Below, piece by piece: positions 1 to 11,643 of a stretch of 64,000 nt of DNA. A model generated the notes under the pieces. That model had not been told where the DNA came from and did no database searches. It saw nothing but the letters and a program-made list of their open reading frames with translations. The position numbers and the translations under genes were made by a program. The stretch is taken from contig CAIIXF020000006.1 of assembly GCA_903813345.2 (NCBI GenBank), positions 36,917,348 to 36,981,347 of the forward strand, read 5' to 3'. The stretch's first letter is position 1; each line of letters starts with the position of its first letter. Source of the stretch: Owenia fusiformis (lineage: Eukaryota > Annelida > Polychaeta > Sabellida > Oweniidae).

Positions 1-1020
1 ATGCATAGGAGAAAATTGGAGAATTAATACCCCGTGTTAACTGAAAGACAGCCGACGGGTCTTGGCCATCCAAAAATATTTTAATAATAAACTGGAGGCA
101 AAATTGTGTATCCATACCGTTCGCCGACGTTTGCCGAAAATTAGCCACATGGTGGTGAACGGTGAGCCTACACGGCAAGTGTGACAGCTACATAGATTCT
201 ATAGCACCCATTGATCTGTCTATTCTTAATTATTCTTAAGGTAGGCAGATAAGTGCTTATCATCAATTGTTTTTTTTTGTAGTCAGTAGTGCCTCGGAGA
301 TCCAATCAACTTGTAAAATATTTCTGGAAGAAATTTTATGTTTTAGTTTACATGTAGAATACTGTTTTTTTCCTACACTTGATAGCGTTCTAAAGCTTTG
401 TCACAGATTCATCGTTCCTTTTTACCTGATATTTTCAATGATGCGGAAAGTGTCCAGGAGAGTCGCTTATTTGACAATATGCTCCGGTATTTTGACAAAG
501 TCCCTGATGATTCCAGAAGAAAATCAACAATAAAATGTCGCACAAATATTGCACTGTAACTTCGCAAAACCATGACTGCTTTTATTATAGTTTATCTCCT
601 AATTATCTAGATGCGGTCATTTTAGATGACAGCACGCAATTTCTAAATTGTTCGTATCACGGGGTCTTGTCTCAGCGTCCACCATGTTACGTGGTTGCTA
701 TTTCCAATATAAAATCAACAAACGCTAGTGAAATAATGTTCCAATATTTATCGGAATGTTCAGGATAAATTCTATTCTAATGATGAAAATTTACCTGATG
801 ATTTATCCTGGTTCTCGGCACATGCTGATGACTTTTGTAGAAGTTGGAATTTTATAATTAGTTTTGTAGTTTTGAAGTTTTTGTCTTAATATTATTGAAG
901 TTGCTAAAGCCAAAATGTCCAAACAGTGACTCCAAACTAAATAATGTGAAGACCGCCTCTCTTCCACATAGGGAAAGTTGATAAAAGTAACACTTTTAAA
1001 GTTTGGACCATACAATAGTA
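1..1020. other. Left-edge region, no recognised gene
   Basis: I recognise no family here. The plus-strand frame from 386 to 559 (57 codons after a stop) is rich in charged residues and looks somewhat coding-like, for example around DIFNDAESVQESRLFDN. It has no start codon or splice context I can trust and may be a remnant exon or a decayed transposon protein. The rest, including the two short open frames at 267-533 and 535-768, carries no motif. Confidence 0.3.
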
Positions 1021-1850
1021 TCACTGTTGAACTGTTTCGATCTTTAAGTGATTGGTCTCCCGTATCACTATCGAACTGTTTCTATATCTAAAGTGATTGA
1101 TCTCCCGTATTACTGTGGAACTGTTTCTATTTCTGAGTGATTGGTCTCCCGTATCACTATTGAACTGTTTGTATCTCTAAGTGATCGATCTCCCGTATCA
1201 CTGTTAAACTGTTTGTATCTCCAAGTGATCGATCTCCCGTATCATTGTGAAACTGTTTCGATCTTTAAGTGATTGGTCTCCCGTATCACTATCGAACTGT
1301 TTCTATATCTAAGTGATTGATCTCCCGTATTACTGTGGAACTGTTTCTTTATCTAAGTGATTGATCTCCCCTATTACTGTGGAACTGTTTCTATTTCTGG
1401 ATTGGTCTCCCATATCACTATTGAACTGTTTCTATCTCTAAGTGATTGATCTCCCGTATCACTGTTGCTCCTACCTCTTAGAGACCGAACTCCCGTATCA
1501 CTGTTAAACTGTTTGTATCTCCAAGTGATCGATCTCCCGTATCATTGTGAAACTGTTTCGATCTTTAAGTGATTGGTCTCCCGTATCACTATCGAACTGT
1601 TTCTATTTCTGAGTGATTGGTCTCCCGTATCACTATTGAACTGTTTCTATATCTAAGTGATTGATCTCTCCTATCACTGTGGAACTGTTTCTATTTCTGG
1701 ATTGGTCTCCCATATCACTATTGAACTGTTTCTATCTCTAAGTGATTGATCTCCCGTATCACTGTTGCTCCTACCTCTTAGAGACCGAACTCCCGTATCG
1801 GCCGTGTTACTTTCTCTGAGTGATCCAACTCCCGTATCGGCCGTGTGAAT
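1021..1850. repeat. 44-bp minisatellite array 1 (3' end of GPCR gene 1)
   Basis: This is a tandem array of about 18-19 imperfect units of roughly 44 bp. A typical unit carries TGATYGATCTCCCGTATCAC followed by TGTGGAACTGTTTCTATCTC. Units near 1765-1850 are more diverged and contain CTCCCGTATCGGCCGTG. The array overlaps the last 55 or so codons of the GPCR gene at 1674-2795. The same repeat lies at the 3' end of the second GPCR at 5518-6835, so the array probably predates or accompanied the gene duplication. Confidence 0.92.
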
Positions 1851-2795
1851 TTGATTTCTTCGGTTTGTGAAAATCTTCTTCATTTCCTTTCGAAACATTG
1901 TATGACTGAATGAATAAATAATTGGGTTAATGCTAGAATTCGCAGTCGCCAAATAGCCAGTGATCTGGTAGGCCGTCCCAACATAGGATTCAACGATATG
2001 TAAACGTTTGAGAAGCATATATGCAGCGAATGGTCCCCAGCATATGAAAAATCCGAACGACACAAAAATCAGTGTACGTATAGCGATATTTCTGCTTTTC
2101 GACATACGTTGCTCATGGGTTGATGATCCATTTTGTGATTTTGATTGTTTGTGAATCTTATGCACGATTCTGCCGTAACAAAATACCATAAGGCAAATCG
2201 GCATGAAAAATTCAACAATAAGGATGTATATGCCGAAAATCGAGTGGAATTGCTTACTCGGCCATTTTGTCCACAAAGAGCATGTTGTTCCTTCTAAGAC
2301 GGAACTGCCAATTTCGTAGCTTTCGTGTATAATCGCTATCACCCATAGCATGATTATGACCCCGGCTCCCCAAATTAGTTTCTTAGAGACATGTTTCCTG
2401 TAGAACAGTGGGTGTACCAGGGATATGTATCGCTCTATGGTTAATGCTTCAAGATTGAATGTTGAAAGAGCCGTAAACATCCAGAGCAGATACTCCGACA
2501 GCCAAAACCTACAGAAGAAACTTGCGAACGGACCTGGTTCCTTTATCCAGTCCATGCCATCAAATGCTTTGTTCAATATCATAAATAACGAAGCCAACAA
2601 GTCAATTAAGCTTTGATGTACAATCAACATATTGCTTAGTTTTCTTCGAAAGTGTGTGGACTTGAGAAAAACAAATATGACCAAAAGATTCCCGAAAAAT
2701 CCTACGCCAGCAATCAGTCCATAGATTATTTTTTCTTCAAATGTTGCAAATGCGTTTACTGTAAACTTCGTCATAGTCTCTTTTGTTGCGTTCAT
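1674..2795 (-). CDS. Class A (rhodopsin-family) GPCR, paralogue 1
   Basis: This intronless frame encodes 373 residues with seven hydrophobic segments at about 22-45, 54-78, 94-120, 140-158, 185-210, 240-264 and 272-296. Family marks are N36 in GN (TM1), D65 (TM2), C95 and C172 for the extracellular disulphide, ERY 121-123 at the end of TM3 (the DRY position), CWGP 252-255 in TM6 and NPIIY 290-294 in TM7. An N-glycosylation site NAT lies at 2-4. It should be a plasma-membrane receptor, probably for a peptide or small ligand; I cannot name the ligand. The cytoplasmic tail from about residue 318 is translated from the adjoining 44-bp minisatellite (repeated DTGxxSLR motifs rich in Ser/Thr). A second ATG at codon 8 matches the start of the paralogue at 6782-7765, so either start is possible. 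Confidence 0.9.
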   Translation of the reverse strand: MNATKETMTKFTVNAFATFEEKIIYGLIAGVGFFGNLLVIFVFLKSTHFRRKLSNMLIVHQSLIDLLASLFMILNKAFDGMDWIKEPGPFASFFCRFWLSEYLLWMFTALSTFNLEALTIERYISLVHPLFYRKHVSKKLIWGAGVIIMLWVIAIIHESYEIGSSVLEGTTCSLWTKWPSKQFHSIFGIYILIVEFFMPICLMVFCYGRIVHKIHKQSKSQNGSSTHEQRMSKSRNIAIRTLIFVSFGFFICWGPFAAYMLLKRLHIVESYVGTAYQITGYLATANSSINPIIYSFSHTMFRKEMKKIFTNRRNQIHTADTGVGSLRESNTADTGVRSLRGRSNSDTGDQSLRDRNSSIVIWETNPEIETVPQ

Positions 2796-3150
2796 TTCAT
2801 TTTATTGTCCATGCACATGCAAAAAATGCTCATCTTTTTAATAATGCATCGAGACGCTGAGAACTCGGAGTTTGCAACATCACTTCATCTTTGCTTGATC
2901 CCTCGAGAACTAGCAAATGTCAAGTTAGAACTTCTTAACTCATCCTTGGTCAAAGAGAAGTTGTCTCATGCGCTGGACAGTGATGTCCGATCTTCAAGTG
3001 AGGTGATTAAGGCACCACTGTCTCTCTTAACAAGTTATATGATATTGTAAGTGACTGTCACGCGAGACAAATGACGCACGAGGCTAAGGAATCGCTAATT
3101 AGTGTTAATGGGAAACCAGATGCGCATGGCTAGTATAGAAATAATTAATA
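2796..3150. other. Upstream region of GPCR 1, shared with GPCR 2
   Basis: This segment aligns with the region upstream of the second GPCR (about 7850-8060 and 8575-8670). Shared landmarks are GTGATGTCCGATCTTCAAG and GTGACTGTCACGCGAGACAA. The duplication therefore covers the 5' flank as well as the frame and the 3' minisatellite, and the promoters of both receptors should be here. Copy 2 has an extra MITE (8081-8561) that is missing here, so this copy shows the empty site. Confidence 0.75.
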
Positions 3151-3649
3151 ATTAAGATTTTATGATTCATGGCGTAATACATGACCGAAAATTCATTTTT
3201 AAAAGACCAAAATCGCGTAAGTCTTTGGCAATTGCACAAATGGCAATTGCAAAAACGCCAATATAATGTATTATTGAATTACATTAGAAACATATATATT
3301 CATGTTTAGGCCTACATGTGTTAGTAGTACATGAATGAAACGCGCGAGTCATTGGTCCATGGATGGAATGCATTTTGCGTGGTTTTAAATGTGTTTGTCT
3401 TTATCAAGATGAAAATGTCAACAAATAAAATTGTGTTGTAGTATAGATACCCTGTTGTAAAATTTAAAATCCACAATGCGTGAAAGTGTTCGAAATTAGG
3501 TTGATCAAAAAATTGACGGTGAATGAAACATATTGGGGCCTTAGAAAAGTATATTCAAGAGTATAATCAGGGATTTAATCACATATTAATTCTATTGTAG
3601 TCAGATAATCACTGTCTCAATGGCATCATAACAGACAGTAACGTAGTCC

Positions 3650-5270
3650 TAAATCGTGTAACTCCGTTGAACTAGGCGAAATCCAAGTAACGTGTAGCTC
3701 ATTTGAAGAGAAAACATTCGTAGACAAGACTTTACAGACACTTTAAGACAGCAAATCCAAAATGGCCACCTTAACATTTACCAAGGCAAGAATATCTTAA
3801 AATCAGTTCAAGTTTATCATATGAATAATTATCCCTGACAATTTTGAAATCGATCCGTGGCATGGTTCCTCTGCAAAATCGAAAATCCCAATATAATATT
3901 TACCCAGAATGCTCAAAAACTTACCAGTTCGAGATTTGCATACAACGAATATATTCCTGAAAAGTTAAAACTGATCCGTCACATCGTTCACCTGGAAACG
4001 CGTAGACAAGGCTTCAAAGACAAGATTTAAGGACGAAAAATCAAAAATTGCCACCTTAAGATTTACCCAGAATGCCCCACAACTAGTCAATTTAAGATTG
4101 GCATACAAAAATATTTCCTGAAAAGGAAAAGGGAAAGTAGCGCAACAGATTTCGGACAGTCATATGATGAATTTTGGCTATTTTCTGAGGATTTAAACCG
4201 GCAGGAGCATATGTTTGGCCAATGCACTACCTCCAGGAAAAGCATTTCTAGATATGATAAAATAATTTCGACTTTGAGCCAAGGTGGATGCAAACAACCA
4301 ACCCACATGTTTTTCTTTAATATTTTCCTGATTTTCAACCCCTGCTTTTTATTTTTTCTTGCATCAATATGTTGCGTTTTGACACACAGTTAACCCCTTT
4401 AAAGGAATAAGTAATTCCTTTTAGATAAAGTGAAAAACAATATTTCTCATGCTATTTTCCCACAAGGAAATCTGATGCAATCCATTGCTTTCAGCTAATT
4501 TTGGTCACCCATAATGGATATCTTTAAAACCCCTGAAGGGATTACTTATTCCTTTAAACGGATTAACTGTGTGTCAAAACGCAACATATTGATGCAACAA
4601 AAGTTAAAAAGCAGGGGCTTAAGGGGTTGAAAATCAGGACAACATTTCAGAAAAAAAAACATGTGGGTGGGTTGTTTGCATCTTCCCTGTCTCAAAGTTG
4701 AAATTATTTTATCATCTCTATGAGTGCTTTTCCTGGAGGTAATGCGTTGACCTAACATATGCACCTGTTTAAATCCTCAGAGAATAGCCAAAAACCAGCA
4801 TTTCACTGTTCGAAATCTGTTGCGATACTTTCCCCCCTCCTTTGAAATTGATCTGTCAAATAGTTTGTCTGGAAACGCGTAGACAAGCCTTTACAGACAA
4901 GATTTTAGGACGGAATATCCAAAATGGTCACCTTAACATTTACCTAGAACACCCAAAACCTAACCAGCTCTAGAATCTCATTCTACTTTCCTAAGAATAA
5001 TGAAAATTTGAAATGGATCCGTAAACTGATTTGCCTGAAAATGCGCAGACAATACTATAGACAAAATTTTAGGACGAAAAGCCAAAATGGCCACGGCTAA
5101 GCTTTTACCCAGAATGCCCTAAAACAAATTGGTTCTTGATTTTCATCCATACAAAGAATCATCCCTGAAAATTTGAATTTGATCCGTCAAATGGTTCACC
5201 TGGAATCGCGTAAAGAAGACAAGATTTTATGACGGAAAACACCAAAATGGCCAACAATAAAAAGCAGAGT
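3650..5270. repeat. Diverged ~200-bp tandem repeat array
   Basis: Imperfect units of about 200 bp recur. They share ACGCGTAGACAAG, AGACAAGATTTTAGGACG, CCAAAATGGCCACCTTAA and TTTACCCAGAATGCCC, seen near 3720, 3999, 4871, 5044 and 5204. The array is split by the inverted-repeat element at 4110-4830. No coding capacity is apparent, and 5280-5517 beyond it shows nothing recognisable. Confidence 0.7.
4190..4800. mobile_element. Inverted-repeat element, arms 4190-4420 and 4535-4800
   Basis: The plus-oriented arm (4190-4420) and minus-oriented arm (4535-4800) are reverse complements over roughly 230 bp, around a loop of about 115 bp. Shared sequences include AACGCAACATATTGATGCAA and its complement, and CCTTTAAAGGAATAAGTAAT-like inner ends. 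A third, single arm lies at 25435-25690. The open frames in these arms (4087-4764) are by-products of the repeat. This looks like a foldback or MITE family; ends and target duplication were not resolved. Confidence 0.75.
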
Positions 5271-5517
5271 TAAGTTTTTGATAATTTTTTAACAAAATTA
5301 TCGCATACAACTACTGCAACTCAAAAACACCTTATTAATATGATACAAAGTATAATTGCTCGCTGACTTTTCTTCAGACATTCAAAAAGGCTGCCATTAC
5401 TGAGCCAACAAGTACAAAACCTTGAAAAAATCAGATGTAGAATGAAGTGAGTTAAAGAAGATGTCAAAGTTTTAAAAGTAATTGAAAAGCCCTTTTTTAA
5501 AGTTTGCAGACAAGGTT

Positions 5518-6835
5518 TTTATCACTTTCGTATTACTGTTGAACTGTTTCCATCTCTAAGTGATCGATCTCCCGTGTCACTGTTGAACTGTTTCTATCTC
5601 TAAATGATTGATCTCCCGTATTACTTTTGAACTGTTTCTATCTCTAAATGATTGATCTCCCGTATCACTGTGGAACTGTTTCTATCTCTAAATGATTGAT
5701 CTCCCGTATTACTCTGGAACTGTTTCTATCTCTAAATGATTGATCTCTCGTATCACTATTGATCTGTTTCTATCTCTAAATGATTGATCTCCCGTATCAC
5801 TATTGAACTGTTTCTATATCTAAGTGATTGATCTCCCGTTTCACTGTGGAACTGTTTCTATCTCTAAATGATTGATCTCCCGTATCACTATTGAACTGTT
5901 TCTATATCTTAGTGATTGATCTCCCGTATCACTGTGGAACTGTTTCTATCTCTAAATGATTGATCTCCCGTATCACTATTGAACTGTTTCTATATCTAAG
6001 TGATTGATCTCCCGTATCACTGTGGAACTGTTTCTATCTCTAAATGATTGATCTCCCGTATCACTGTGGAACTGTTTCTATCTCTAAATGATTGATATCC
6101 CGTATTACTGTGGAACTGTTTCTATCTCTAAATGATTGATCTCCCGTATTACTGTGGAACTGTTTCTATTTCTAAGTGATCGATCTCCCGTGTCACTGTT
6201 GAACTGTTTCTATCTCTAAATGATTGATCTCCCGTATTACTGTGGAACTGTTTCTATTTCTAAGTGATCGATCTCCCGTGTCACTGTTGAACTGTTTCTA
6301 TCTCTAAATGATTGATCTCCCGTATTACTGTGGAACTGTTTCTATTTCTAAGTGATCGATCTCCCGTGTCACTGTTGAACTGTTTCTATCTCTAAATGAT
6401 TGATCTCCCGTATTACTGTGGAACTGTTTCTATCTCTAAATGATTGATCTCCCGTCTCACTGTTGAACTGTTTCTATCTCTAAATGATTGATCTCCCGTA
6501 TCACTGTTGAACTATTTCTTTCTCTAAGTGATCGATCTCCCGTGTCACTGTTGAACTGTTTCTATCTCTAAATGATTGATCTCCCGTATCACTGTTGAAC
6601 TGTTTCTATCTCTAAATGATTGATCTCCCGTATTACTGTGGAACTGTTTCTATTTCTAAGTGATTGATCTCCCGTATCACTGTTGAACTATTTCTTTCTC
6701 TAAGTGATCGATCTCCCGTGTCACTGTTGAACTGTTTCTATCTCTAAATGATTGATCTCCCGTATTACTGTGGAACTGTTTCTATTTCTGAGTATCACTG
6801 TTGTTTCTATCTCTAGGTGACTGAACTCCCGTATC
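5518..6835. repeat. 44-bp minisatellite array 2 (3' end of GPCR gene 2)
   Basis: About 29-30 units of 44 bp of the same family as the array at 1021-1850, but more uniform: unit start TGATTGATCTCCCGTATCAC, unit end TTTCTATCTCTAAA. Higher-order periodicity is visible where variants (GTGTCACTGTTG versus ATTACTGTGG) alternate. The last array-derived sequence encodes the tail and stop codon of the GPCR at 6782-7765. Confidence 0.93.
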
Positions 6836-7765
6836 GGCCACGTGAATTCGATTTTTTCCGTTCGTGAAAATCTTCTTCATTTCCTTTCGAAACATTGTAT
6901 GACTGAATGAATAAATAATTGGGTTGATGCTAGAGTTCGCAGTCGCCAAATAGCCAGTGATCTGGTAGGCTGTGCCGACATAAGTTTCAACGATATGTAA
7001 ACGTTTAAGAAGCATATATGCGGCGAATGGTCCCCAACATATGAAAAATCCCAACGACACAAAAATCAATGTACGTATAACGATGTTCCTGCTCTTCGAC
7101 ATCTGTTGCTTGTGACGTGATGATCCAATTTGTGATTTTGATCCTTTGTGAATCTTATACACGATTCTGCTGTAACAAAATACCATAATGCAAATCGGCA
7201 TGAAAAATTCAACAATAAGAATGTATATGCCGAAGATTGAGTGGAATTGTTTACTCGGCCATTTTGTCCACAAAGAACATGAGGTTCCTTCTAAGACGGA
7301 ACTGCCAATTTCATAGCTTTCGTGTATAATCGCTACCACCCATAGCATGACTATGACTCCCCAAATTAGTCTCTTAGAGACATGTTTCCTGTAGAACAGA
7401 GGGTGTACCAGTGATATGTATCGCTCTATGGTTAATGCTTCAAGATTGAATGTTGAAAGAGCCGTAAACATCCAGAGGAGATACTCCGACAGCCAAAAAC
7501 TACAGAAGAAGCTTGCAAACGGACCTGGTTCCTTTATCCAGTCCATGCCATCAAATACTTTGTTAAATATCATACATAACGAAACCAACAAGTCAATTAA
7601 GCTTTGGTGTATAATCAACAAATTGTTTAGTTTTCTTCGAAATTGTGCGGACTTGAGAAAAACAAATATAACCAAAATATTCCCGACAAATCCTACGCCC
7701 GCAATAAGTCCATAGATGATTTTTTCCTCAAACGTTGCAGATGCGTTTACTGTAAATTTTGCCAT
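6782..7765 (-). CDS. Class A (rhodopsin-family) GPCR, paralogue 2
   Basis: This intronless frame encodes 327 residues and is strongly similar to the receptor at 1674-2795 through the whole seven-helix core. It keeps the GN of TM1, the D of TM2, ERY, CWGP, NPIIY and both extracellular cysteines. Compared with paralogue 1 it lacks two residues in TM4 (a 6-bp indel near 7353). Its start corresponds to codon 8 of paralogue 1, and its tail is about 40 residues shorter because it stops earlier inside the 44-bp repeat. Both copies are intact, which argues against a pseudogene. Ligand unknown. Most substitutions between the two are conservative, so similar ligands are likely, with the main difference in the cytoplasmic tail. 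Confidence 0.9.
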   Translation of the reverse strand: MAKFTVNASATFEEKIIYGLIAGVGFVGNILVIFVFLKSAQFRRKLNNLLIIHQSLIDLLVSLCMIFNKVFDGMDWIKEPGPFASFFCSFWLSEYLLWMFTALSTFNLEALTIERYISLVHPLFYRKHVSKRLIWGVIVMLWVVAIIHESYEIGSSVLEGTSCSLWTKWPSKQFHSIFGIYILIVEFFMPICIMVFCYSRIVYKIHKGSKSQIGSSRHKQQMSKSRNIVIRTLIFVSLGFFICWGPFAAYMLLKRLHIVETYVGTAYQITGYLATANSSINPIIYSFSHTMFRKEMKKIFTNGKNRIHVADTGVQSPRDRNNSDTQK

Positions 7766-8080
7766 AGTTGTATCTATGGCTGCGTGTACTTAATGTTATT
7801 GTTCATCTACGTCTACATGCAGTCGTGTGACAAAGAACAAAATGTGTAATCGTTTAATAGCGCATTCCAGAACTTGAGACGCCGAGAAGTCGGATTTTGC
7901 GACATCACTTGATCTTTGCCCGACGCCCTTGAGAAACTAGCGAATGTCAAATTAGAACTGCTAAACTCATCTTTGGTCCGAGAGTATTTGAAATTATTCC
8001 ATGAGCTCGGATAGTGATGTCCGATCTTCAAGGATAGGCTAAACGCACTACTGTCATAAACATAAACAAATTCACACCGG

Positions 8081-8561
8081 AATAGCCTGACTACGGTAAA
8101 GTCAGATGCCGTTGTCACAAATGGCGGACATAACCGTCGCTTCAACCGTTTAATCACTTGAACCTCATTTCATTGCATTTTATCGTCGCTAATATTCTGT
8201 GCTAACTCTTGTGATAATGTATCATATGAAATCCTATTTTCGATCAAATTGGGTCGTGAATCGCTACAACATAGCGTCTTCGATATTGTTAATGACAACG
8301 GAATCTGAATTTGAGTCATTTAGAAAGACAGCGGCATTGGTAATTACAGTATCCGTTGATCGGTTAAATTAAAGTCTTTATTTCGATGGTAGAACATTAT
8401 TAACTGTACAATGAGTATTAAGACACTTTGATTGATTGTTGTTCCAAAGGAGTTTAGTCTAGGTGCTCTAGCAAACATACAGTTCATAAAATCTAATTGA
8501 AGCGACGCTTATGTCCGCCATTTGTGACAACGGTATTTGACTTTACCGTTGTCAGGCTATT
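8081..8561. mobile_element. MITE with ~60-bp terminal inverted repeats
   Basis: The ends AATAGCCTGACTACGGTAAA and its near-complement ending GTCAGGCTATT define inverted repeats of about 60 bp, which also contain TTGTCACAAATGGCGGACAT. The interior of about 360 bp has no coding capacity. The element is absent from the equivalent position upstream of the first GPCR (about 3020-3050), which gives a natural empty site. It therefore inserted after the receptor duplication, or was lost from the other copy. Confidence 0.85.
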
Positions 8562-8784
8562 AATTGATATCGACTGTAGTGACTGTCACGCGAGACAAAT
8601 GACACATTAGGCTATTATGCAAAGGAATCGCTTAGTGTTAATGGACTACACCAGATGCACATGTTATGGAAAATATGATATTTATTATTTCTATTATCTG
8701 TTACCTAACTAAATGGCTTATACTTCCTCTGTTGTGAAATCAATTTTCACCAGTCCCATTCTTTTTGGATTTAAAATAGACTAC

Positions 8785-9150
8785 ATAGATAGGAGTAGAA
8801 ATAATCTTGATTTTCGTCATTAAAGTTCAAAATTCAGTCAAAGTTATATCATATTTGAATTTATCATGTTAAAGATCTTGAAATGTCGTTTTAAAAAGTG
8901 TTTAACTTTGAAAATTCAATTATCTTTGAAAATGTGACCAGGTCGGGAAGATTCCTCATAGACCCCATTTTATAAAATCACAAAAAGTGAAATAACTTTT
9001 CTTGGATTGGACATGTTTACTGGACATATTTTTTATAAAGGGTAATATGAAAATTGAACCAGTAAAACTGATGGAGATTCAAGTTTATGGGAACTTTCCA
9101 ATTCTCTGTCATGTTATCTGTCCTGAATTAGCCACTTGTGGTGAAACAAC
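8785..9150. mobile_element. Diverged partial copy of the 10509-10938 MITE, inverted
   Basis: From AGTAGAAATAATCTTGATTT through GATTCCTCATAGACCCCAT to TAGCCACTTGTGGTGAAAC this segment is the reverse complement of most of the MITE at 10509-10938. It lacks clear terminal repeats, so it is probably an older copy. The 1.35 kb between the two copies (9151-10508) contains open frames that I do not recognise. Confidence 0.75.
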
Positions 9151-10508
9151 TATGCAAGCTTTTTATATTATAGTATAGCCGTCTCCGATGTACTATATAT
9201 TTATATCTTTTATTGACCCTCTGATGTCATTACAATGACATATTAGTCACTAAAAACTAAAAGCTATAATATACAAAATTGACGAAGTGGTGTCTTAGCT
9301 GTTGTCATCATATTATTCAAAATGTCACCATGTGTAATGCAGGTTGTATATCATTGCTATTTCCCATATGGAGACCAATGGAGATTTACATGACTGTTTA
9401 GATCCTGTGAATTACGCCCGAGGGGGGGGGGTACTGGTCAAATTTTTTTTACAGGGGGTCGCCGCTGAGACTCAAAATATCTACCCACATCTAGGGATTT
9501 TTTCTCTAAAAATGGACCCACATCTAGCAGTCAAGTCAAGTAACTTAGTCAACATTCGATATTCGTATGTTCATCAATATTTACTAAGAATGGTGCCACA
9601 ACTGAAGTAAACCTCTGGTTAATTATTTTCAATTAACCTTTTGATGTTCTGTTACATATTGGTGAAGCAATATTGGGGATATGGCCTAAATTTCTGAATT
9701 TCCACTTTGTCCCTGTATACCCCTACTTCATAAGATGTGCTGTATGTTATTTGTCATTTTTCATTATGAACCGACCATAAATGTATTTTTCTTGTTTACA
9801 TACAGAATGAACTTTCTGTTATCGAATATTGACAGATGGTACTGCATTTATTTTTTCATGATATGGAGCAAACAAATGCGTGTCAATTTACAGTCTAATA
9901 TCCTACATACTTATATTTCAAGGGTAGTTTTGAAGAATAATCAAGAAAATCCATGTTTTCAAATGGATTCATCCTTGTCAAAGAACGTAAATGAGGATAT
10001 GCGGTTTGAAAAACTAACATGTTTCAAGTTCTTGGTTAAAACGAATATTTTGAAAGTTGTGATTTTGAATGTAATGTCCTACTCAATGAAAATTGTTGAT
10101 ATCTGTAAATTTTTCTTTCGGAATGCACATTGCTGGATCACAGAATCTTGCCCTGTTCGAGATGCACGAAAAGTGTATTGTAAATACTTGACGTCGTTCG
10201 GATATTTGGATGCGATTGACGTTTTCGGTAATCTCCTTCCACTGTAACTTCAAACTTAATTTTTGAAAGCCAAATATGATAGTCACGAATTGATATTTAA
10301 GTCACACGTTGATGCATATCATTTGTGTGAATTCATGTCTACATGCCGACTTACATTTATATAAATATCCACAGTTTAACTCAGATCATCAATGCTCGAA
10401 GCGGTTTCTCATAGAACCTGGTGAGTTTAATGTTTCATTTTAATTTATAATTATGGTATCGGATTTGAGTATGGTTTTAGTTGAGGATTAAACAAAGTAA
10501 TGAAATTA

Positions 10509-10938
10509 CCCAAATGCGAGTAGGTAGTTACCAGTTTCACCACCAGGTGGCTGATTCTGGTCAATTAACATGGCAGGTATATAAGAAAGTTCCCTTAAAC
10601 TTGAATATTATCAATTTAAGTGGCTCAATTTTCATATAACCCTTATGTGTCTGATACTTATACTAATGAAAATATATCCAGTAAAGCAAAATATTATCTG
10701 TCCACTAAAAGAAAAGATATTTCATTTTTTGTGATTTTATAGCATGGGGTCTATGGGGAATCTCCCCGAGCTAGAAGTCACATTTTCAAAGAAAATTAAT
10801 TTTTCAAAGTTAATAAACACTTTTTAAAACCACATTTCTAGATATAATTTTACATGTAGATTTCAAATATGATATTACTTTGACTGAATTTTTAATTTTT
10901 AATGACGTAAATCAAGATTATTTCTACTCGCATCTGGG
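10509..10938. mobile_element. Harbinger-like MITE, 430 bp, TTA target duplication
   Basis: The ends read CCCAAATGCGAGTAG and CTACTCGCATCTGGG, inverted repeats with one mismatch in 15. They are flanked by TTA at 10506-10508 and 10939-10941. A 3-bp TTA/TAA duplication is characteristic of PIF/Harbinger transposons, so this is probably a non-autonomous member. There is no transposase frame. A fragment of one end recurs at about 21480-21535. Confidence 0.85.
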
Positions 10939-11643
10939 TTATTGCATGAAACCTTTTGTGAAAATTCGAAAGATTTTCAAGAATCCTCCTTCAAAGTATT
11001 ACCAAAGTGCTCCCCGGGAGAGGAAATTTCATCTTGTGCAATCAAAATAATAGTGGGTGGTTTGAATTTTAGTTTGAGTTTATCAACTTACATCTCTTAA
11101 TTTAAAAAACATATCGCCTCATTGAGAGGTACATGCAGATTTTGGCGATCTATCATTATAAAAGGCTAAATATTCTGAATAAACACGAGTTGATACGCTG
11201 ACATTTGGAATTGAAATTTCCTACATAATTGTCGACTCATGTTTAAAAGTCATGAAAACAAGGTTGAACATAAAACATTGACCCAGTTACTGACTATTTA
11301 GCATGGGATCACTTAGGGAAATCGTATTAATGACTTAAATCGTTAACAGTTATGTTGTATTCCAAGAACCTTATCGATTTAGAAATGCAAAATGTTCAAT
11401 TTTGTTTTTCAATCATAAAAAATGGCACCTGTAGAGAACAACGGTTACAAAATTATTTAAAACGGAGATATTTACTTATGTAACATTCATTGGCATGTGT
11501 CAGGGAGTAAATAAGAAGAATATGCTTTTGATTCTATATCTTGTTCCAAAAGGAATTTGTTAAGGAGCGTTATATCTTAACGTACTTTTATTATCCCGAA
11601 CTCAAACATTTCGAATACTTATTTCGTGAACGCTTTGTTGAGA

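Noticed and set aside
1021-6835. CRISPR-like interpretation of the 44-bp arrays
   Set aside because: Units are contiguous tandem copies without unique spacers, in a eukaryotic context.
9735-10247. Plus-strand 170-codon frame
   Set aside because: Long for AT-rich DNA, but no recognisable motif, no relation to nearby elements and low-complexity Phe/Ile/Asn composition; kept only as a place to search.
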